A stretch of DNA of 11,265 nt from NCBI GenBank assembly GCA_910592005.1, contig CAJVPP010003585.1, forward strand, positions 1-11,265. The letters are read 5' to 3'. Positions 7,903 to 11,265 of this stretch are shown here, in pieces (positions within the stretch are counted from its first letter, which is position 1; each line of letters starts with the position of its first letter). The notes beneath the pieces were generated by a model. The model ran no database searches, was not told the origin of the DNA, and was given only the letters and a program-made list of their open reading frames with translations. This DNA comes from Funneliformis mosseae (Eukaryota; Glomeromycota; Glomeromycetes; Glomerales; Glomeraceae). The position numbers and the translations under genes were made by a program.

Positions 7903-8333
7903 CGAAAATTGAAAAACAATTACGGTAAATATTTCTATATATAAACATATACAAGCAATATTTTTGCTATCATTTCCAAACTAGTAATTATTAGAACACG
8001 GAAATATTCAATTTATTAAATGTTACATGATCACTAATAAAATAATTAACTCACGAAAAATATCAAATAAATATTCTAACATTCTAAAATGTAACAGACC
8101 TTTAATTCTTAAGTTCTATTTAATATAAAAGACTTGTTCATACTAGAAATAACTTGAATATAATTCTACATGGAAAGTACAAATTATAAATAAGGATATA
8201 TTTAATTAGAATAGATTAGGAATTCTATAAATCAGAGAATTAGACGATTGAACCTTTAACATATACAAATAGTCTTGTAATTTTCTCAACCTTATATATT
8301 ATCTTTAACTTCATGTATAAGATTCATTATCCT

Positions 8334-8365
8334 ATTATCTTTATCTCTATCTTTATCTTTATCTT
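8334..8365. repeat. (TTTATC)n hexamer microsatellite
   Basis: Four to five copies of TTTATC with one variant (TCTATC), bordered by related ATTATCTT copies on both sides. Confidence 0.65.
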
Positions 8366-8588
8366 AATATATTATCTTATAATCTTATAACATAAATAAC
8401 TCTTGAAATAAAACATAATTTAACCATAAATATTGTAACTAAAGTCTTCACGGTATTAAGTGTGATTCTTTGACTAACCTAACTTAATTAATTAACATCA
8501 GGAACTTAAATTATAAAATTGCATCATGATGTAAAACAAGTACCATTGTATAATCTTATTTTAAGATGCGCAGCCTACCTAACACTGC

Positions 8589-8600
8589 ACAATGCATTGT
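8589..8600. repeat. 12-bp perfect palindrome ACAATGCATTGT
   Basis: The palindrome sits in a locally GC-richer patch (8569-8625) with further related pieces (TTACATTGTGATGTACAT). It may be a binding site or the remnant of a small inverted-repeat element. Confidence 0.4.
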
Positions 8601-9161
8601 TACATTGTGATGTACATCTTGATTTTTTATAACATTTTGCATCGAATTTTATTGTATTAAAAGTCAATAAAAAATATATATGTAAATTCAATTTGAAAAA
8701 ATTACATTTTTTTATTAATTATATAAATGAACAGAAGAGACTGTCCTGGCAGCACAAAATTTTAACCCATGCAATTATTGATTGACCAATCAAAATCATG
8801 AATTTGATAATGTAAAAATAAATGTTGATTTGATTCATTTTGTAATAATCACTTCACCAACAATTATTTCATTAATAAATAACAAATAGTTCGAATTTAA
8901 AAAGCTGGAAGCAACCATATGACAAACCTTTGAAATAGTCTAATAAATTAAATTGTATACTCGAAAATGTATTTGAAGGGTTGGTTTTTAACTTGGTTAA
9001 AGAATAACTCTCTTCTCAACTCTTCTCTTGACCATATCTCTCGATATAATAAAAATAACCTTAATATAATAAATGTTTACAAAATGATTGTAAATACAAC
9101 CATTATTTAAGATATACATACGATTAAGACAAAACATGAATGATGTATAAAAAAATCAAAT

Positions 9162-10096
9162 TTATTTAATAAAAACAAAATTTACCAAAAAAAAGTTTTT
9201 TTTTGCATATTCTAATAAAATTTCCATTGTTGCTGCACCATCTATTGCTGATGTGACATTATCTGGATCATTAGCAACTGTATTTTCAATATTTTTGATA
9301 TTTTCAATAAACTCATTTTTGTTTAATCTTTTCATCATACTTTCTTTTAGTGCGTTAAGATTTTTTTGATTTCGACTTGAAGATATCAAAATTTAGATAG
9401 GCATCTTTCTAGACAATGATTGTGATAACCATGTTCACACACAAGTACACTACAATTATTCAAATTAGTATAGTTAGTGTAATCACAATATATGTAATTG
9501 CAAAAAATGTTTGTAGATAGTTTCTTATAAGTAACAAAGCCTTTGAAAGGTGACAATCAGTTATTTTGTAAACTAAAGAAGGTAATTTGTATGAGTTAAT
9601 ACCATTAGATGAAGTTTTAGTAACCATAGGATACTAATTTCGTGCTTGATATATCTTTGTAAATACATCTAAAAGTAATACAGCACTTTCAGGAAAGCAT
9701 TCGGTGTATATGGATATTTCATAAAATCTATGAAATGTTGTCGAAAAGTATTATCCTTTCAATGCAGAAAAATAAAACGTGCCTCCTTTTTTAGTTATTG
9801 CACAGTGAAAAACTTAGCCGTACGTCATCAAATAATGCTGTGAATGATTTCTACAGAATCATCACTTAAAGAGGCGAAATAATTAGTAACCATATTAATC
9901 ATTCATTAGATGATTTGTCTTCATCCAATAAAAGACATCAGAAAAAAATTAAAGATGTACACTTATGATTTCTTTGATCAAACCGAAGAAAAAGATCACT
10001 CCAGTAACGCATATAAGATTTCTCATAAGCCAGCTAGTTAAGTAAAAAATTATAGATTTTCTTTATCTTTTCGTTATAAATCTCTTGATTATTTCC
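9162..10096 (-). pseudogene. Decayed gene with RING-like Cys/His cluster, fungal repetitive family
   Basis: Coding pieces appear in order on the minus strand in different frames. From 10096: NNQEIYNEKIKKIYNFLLN, a TAG at 10036, then LAYEKSYMRYWSDLFLRFDQ up to TGA 9940. Next come DVFYWMKTNHLMND (about 9942-9898), SDDSVEIIHSII (from 9893) with two TGA after it, DNTFRQHFIDFMKYPYTP, ESAVLLLDVFTKIYQ, KLPSLVYKITDCHL and KGFVTYKKLS. A cluster CEHGYHNHCLERC follows near 9430-9400, and a tail (NQKNLNALKESMMKRLNKNE and DPDNVTSAIDGAATMEILLE) ends in TAA at 9162. The C-x-H-x2-H-x-H-C arrangement resembles the second half of a RING-type zinc finger. Several shifts and stops make this a clear pseudogene. 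A plausible splice acceptor (TTTATCAG) precedes the first piece. I recall similar proteins in large numbers in Rhizophagus, which is the main basis for the host guess. Confidence 0.6.
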
Positions 10097-10241
10097 TGAT
10101 AAATAAAGATTAAAAAAGTTTACATATAAATTAAAATATTAAAAAAATTACCTAAAAATTTTTTTAAATTATCATTTACTTCATATAAAGTAATATCTAG
10201 ATGTTTTTTTTATTTATCTTTAATATATAATTTACTGTATA

Positions 10242-10436
10242 ATGAAACAAAATCAAGAAAATCGTGAAAATCGCAGAAATCGTAGGAGTCGTAAAGGTCA
10301 TAGAATTCATAGAAGTCGCGAAATTCATGAAGTTATAGCAGTTGGTAGAAATTGTGGTAAAAGTCATGAAAATAATGAAGATACTGATTCTGTTCAAGGT
10401 GACCACGCTTTATTTTTCTCAGAAATAATTTTATAA
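10242..10436 (+). CDS. Possible small Arg/Asn/His-rich tripeptide-repeat protein
   Basis: An open frame of 64 codons from ATG 10242 to TAA 10434-10436 contains the 9-bp repeat in phase, so the product begins with degenerate tripeptides of the type [N/S/I/G]-[R/H]-[E/R/K] (NRE, NRR, NRR, SRK, GHR, IHR, SRE, IHE). A Cys-containing, acidic-ending tail follows (NCGKSHENNEDTDS). A TATA-like stretch lies just before (TAATATATAATTTA, from about 10221). Because a multiple-of-three repeat keeps any frame open, the open frame may be a by-product of the repeat. The opposite strand is also open here, with a Thr/Ile/Phe-rich shadow. No known family. Confidence 0.3.
   Translation: MKQNQENRENRRNRRSRKGHRIHRSREIHEVIAVGRNCGKSHENNEDTDSVQGDHALFFSEIIL
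10251..10358. repeat. Minisatellite: 12 degenerate units of exactly 9 bp
   Basis: Units start every 9 bp from 10251: AATCAAGAA, AATCGTGAA, AATCGCAGA, AATCGTAGG, AGTCGTAAA, GGTCATAGA, ATTCATAGA, AGTCGCGAA, ATTCATGAA, GTTATAGCA, GTTGGTAGA, AATTGTGGT. The consensus is about RDTCRTAGA. The period is strict with substitutions only and no indels over 108 bp. CpG is frequent here, unlike most of the window. Confidence 0.85.
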
Positions 10437-10536
10437 GATCAATGTGAATAAGAATGTAAAAAAATCAAGGAGAATTTTAGCTTGAAATGAATAAAAAAAA
10501 AGGTTTAAAAAAAAAGTTTAAAATTTTTAAAAAGAA

Positions 10537-10557
10537 TTTAATATACAGTATATTAAA
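10537..10557. repeat. Perfect 10-bp palindrome with one-base centre
   Basis: TTTAATATAC (10537-10546) and GTATATTAAA (10548-10557) flank a single A. Flanking AAGTTTAAA and TTTAAACTT copies extend the symmetry imperfectly on both sides. Confidence 0.6.
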
Positions 10558-10581
10558 CTTTAAACTTCCTACTATAATTTG

Positions 10582-10610
10582 CGTTGTAAAACTAATTTTG
10601 TTTAACAACG
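10582..10610. repeat. 11-bp stem-loop (CGTTGT...ACAACG)
   Basis: CGTTGTAAAAC (10582-10592) and GTTTAACAACG (10600-10610) pair with a single mismatch around a 7-nt loop. The G/C-containing outer stem makes chance less likely than for pure AT palindromes. Confidence 0.6.
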
Positions 10611-10698
10611 TGATGTTAATCGATATTTAAAATTGTATAACTCAATTTAAAAGTAGTACAATAGAATATAGCTGATAAACGCAAATCAATGTGATGAA

Positions 10699-10715
10699 AA
10701 CTTAATTTTTAAGTT
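10699..10715. repeat. 7-bp perfect stem-loop
   Basis: AACTTAA and TTAAGTT are exact reverse complements around TTT. It is short and AT-rich, noted mainly as part of the cluster. Confidence 0.4.
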
Positions 10716-10740
10716 CCTGATGAATTTAATTAATTACTAT

Positions 10741-10766
10741 CTTACCAGAGGGACGCCTTTGCTAAG
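10741..10766. repeat. 11-bp imperfect stem-loop with GACG loop
   Basis: CTTACCAGAGG (10741-10751) and CCTTTGCTAAG (10756-10766) pair at 9 of 11 positions around GACG. It is the most GC-rich stem in the right part of the window. Confidence 0.55.
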
Positions 10767-10819
10767 TATAGTTGTATATATTTATATATTATTTTATTGA
10801 TTTAACGAATAAATCAGTA

Positions 10820-11130
10820 GGACTGGGTAAAACTATTTGGAATGGTTAAAAGTATAGAATAGGCCAAACGGGACTGGCTAAACTATTCTAAATAATTCCT
10901 GAAGGTATAAATATAATCTAATTATTAAAAGATTGCAATCGGAAATTGAAACGTACCTGACTTGGTAAAACAAAAATTAACAGCTAGGGAGGGCACCCAC
11001 TAAAAAACATTATCAGGAAGACACAGAGTGTCAAAATTATCTTAACGAACTTGGATTTAGAACGTGCTTGACTTAGACAGGTAGAAAATAACTACTGTTG
11101 AGAAACTCGTTATCAGGAGGCAATAAGTAC
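10820..11130. repeat. Degenerate tandem-type repeats at the right edge
   Basis: GGACTGG followed by TAAACTATT-type sequence occurs at 10820 and 10871 (51 bp apart). A related GACTTGGTAAAAC lies at 10959. AACGTACCTGACTT (10950) and TATCAGGA (11011) recur as AACGTGCTTGACTT (11061) and TATCAGGA (11111), 100-111 bp apart. The block is richer in G+C than its flanks, and no open frame runs through it. A small GACAC-AGA-GTGTC stem lies at 11020-11032. It could be an eroded minisatellite or part of a repeat element continuing beyond 11265. Confidence 0.45.
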
Positions 11131-11265
11131 CGTGGTTAATAAACTAAATATAGAGAAAAGTAAATTGATATAGAAATTGAAGTATTTCATACACTGCCCT
11201 ACAATAAATTACCAGATTTTATAAATTTTACTTAATAATATATAGTAAAATTGAAGATTTTTAAA

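Larger units (their letters stand above)
7632..9161. other. Intergenic region, no gene seen
   Basis: About 1.5 kb of AT-rich sequence with normal numbers of CpG (unlike 4527-7138). I see no coding frame with gene-like composition on either strand. It holds two microsatellites, an inverted repeat and short palindromes listed separately. CATCATGATG at 8522-8531 is a further 10-bp palindrome. TTGATTGACCAATCAA near 8777 contains an inverted CCAAT motif of the kind found in eukaryotic promoters, with no gene obviously attached. Confidence 0.5.
10437..10819. other. Non-coding stretch with four stem-loops
   Basis: No coding frame is supported. It begins with A-rich sequence (10490-10535) and then holds the four inverted repeats listed separately (10537-10557, 10582-10610, 10699-10715, 10741-10766). 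Confidence 0.5.

Noticed and set aside
10197..10406. Minus-strand open frame rich in Thr, Ile and Phe
   Set aside because: It is antisense to the 9-bp repeat, which keeps several frames open by itself.
10741..10767. Helitron-like 3' end (hairpin with CTAAGT)
   Set aside because: The CTAAG lies inside the stem instead of after it, and no Rep/helicase coding is present.

Overview
The window looks like nuclear DNA of an AT-rich, gene-poor, repeat-laden eukaryote. A glomeromycete (Rhizophagus-like arbuscular mycorrhizal fungus) is my best guess. Non-coding stretches are extremely AT-rich, and no rRNA, tRNA or CRISPR array is visible. The decayed gene at 9162-10096 has a pattern I associate with a large repetitive protein family of these fungi. 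This assignment rests on memory of families, not on a search, and is moderate at best. Most coding sequence here is broken.

Layout. (1) 1-970, minus strand: two coding-like fragments, one running off the left edge. (2) 1021-2830: a desert of up to about 95% A+T around one small less AT-rich island flanked by related repeats. (3) 3032-7531: the richest part. A short plus-strand frame (3032) faces a minus-strand series: a short fragment (7531-7262), a transposase-like frame of 584 codons (6895-5141), a coiled-coil frame with frameshifts (4948-3970) and a cysteine-rich plus coiled-coil frame (3956-3330). (4) 7600-9160: intergenic, with microsatellites and short palindromes. (5) 9162-10096, minus strand: the decayed gene with a RING-like Cys/His cluster. 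(6) 10242-11265: a 9-bp tandem repeat held in a small open frame, four stem-loops within 230 bp, and degenerate repeats to the right edge.

The main oddity is how the frames in block 3 are interrupted. The transposase frame runs 1,755 bp without an indel but holds four TAA and four TGA codons and no TAG until the TAG that ends it. One TAA sits on the Gln of the family's DNxxGQNKNN motif, and one TGA sits on a position I recall as conserved Trp. The coiled-coil and cysteine-rich frames also need many TGA codons read as an amino acid. Two explanations compete. Either this DNA was written in a code with TGA=Trp (for example from the Mollicutes-related endobacteria that live inside these fungi, with TAA arising later from CAA), or it is fungal DNA damaged by C-to-T change (CGA to TGA, CAA to TAA). 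The tract 4527-7138 contains no CpG at all, which fits methyl-CpG decay but would also fit a CpG-avoiding donor. The left-edge gene shows the same TAA/TGA-only pattern.

If the block is one mobile element, the transposase would be its mobility gene and the coiled-coil/Cys-rich proteins would be accessory or cargo proteins. I could not find convincing element ends.
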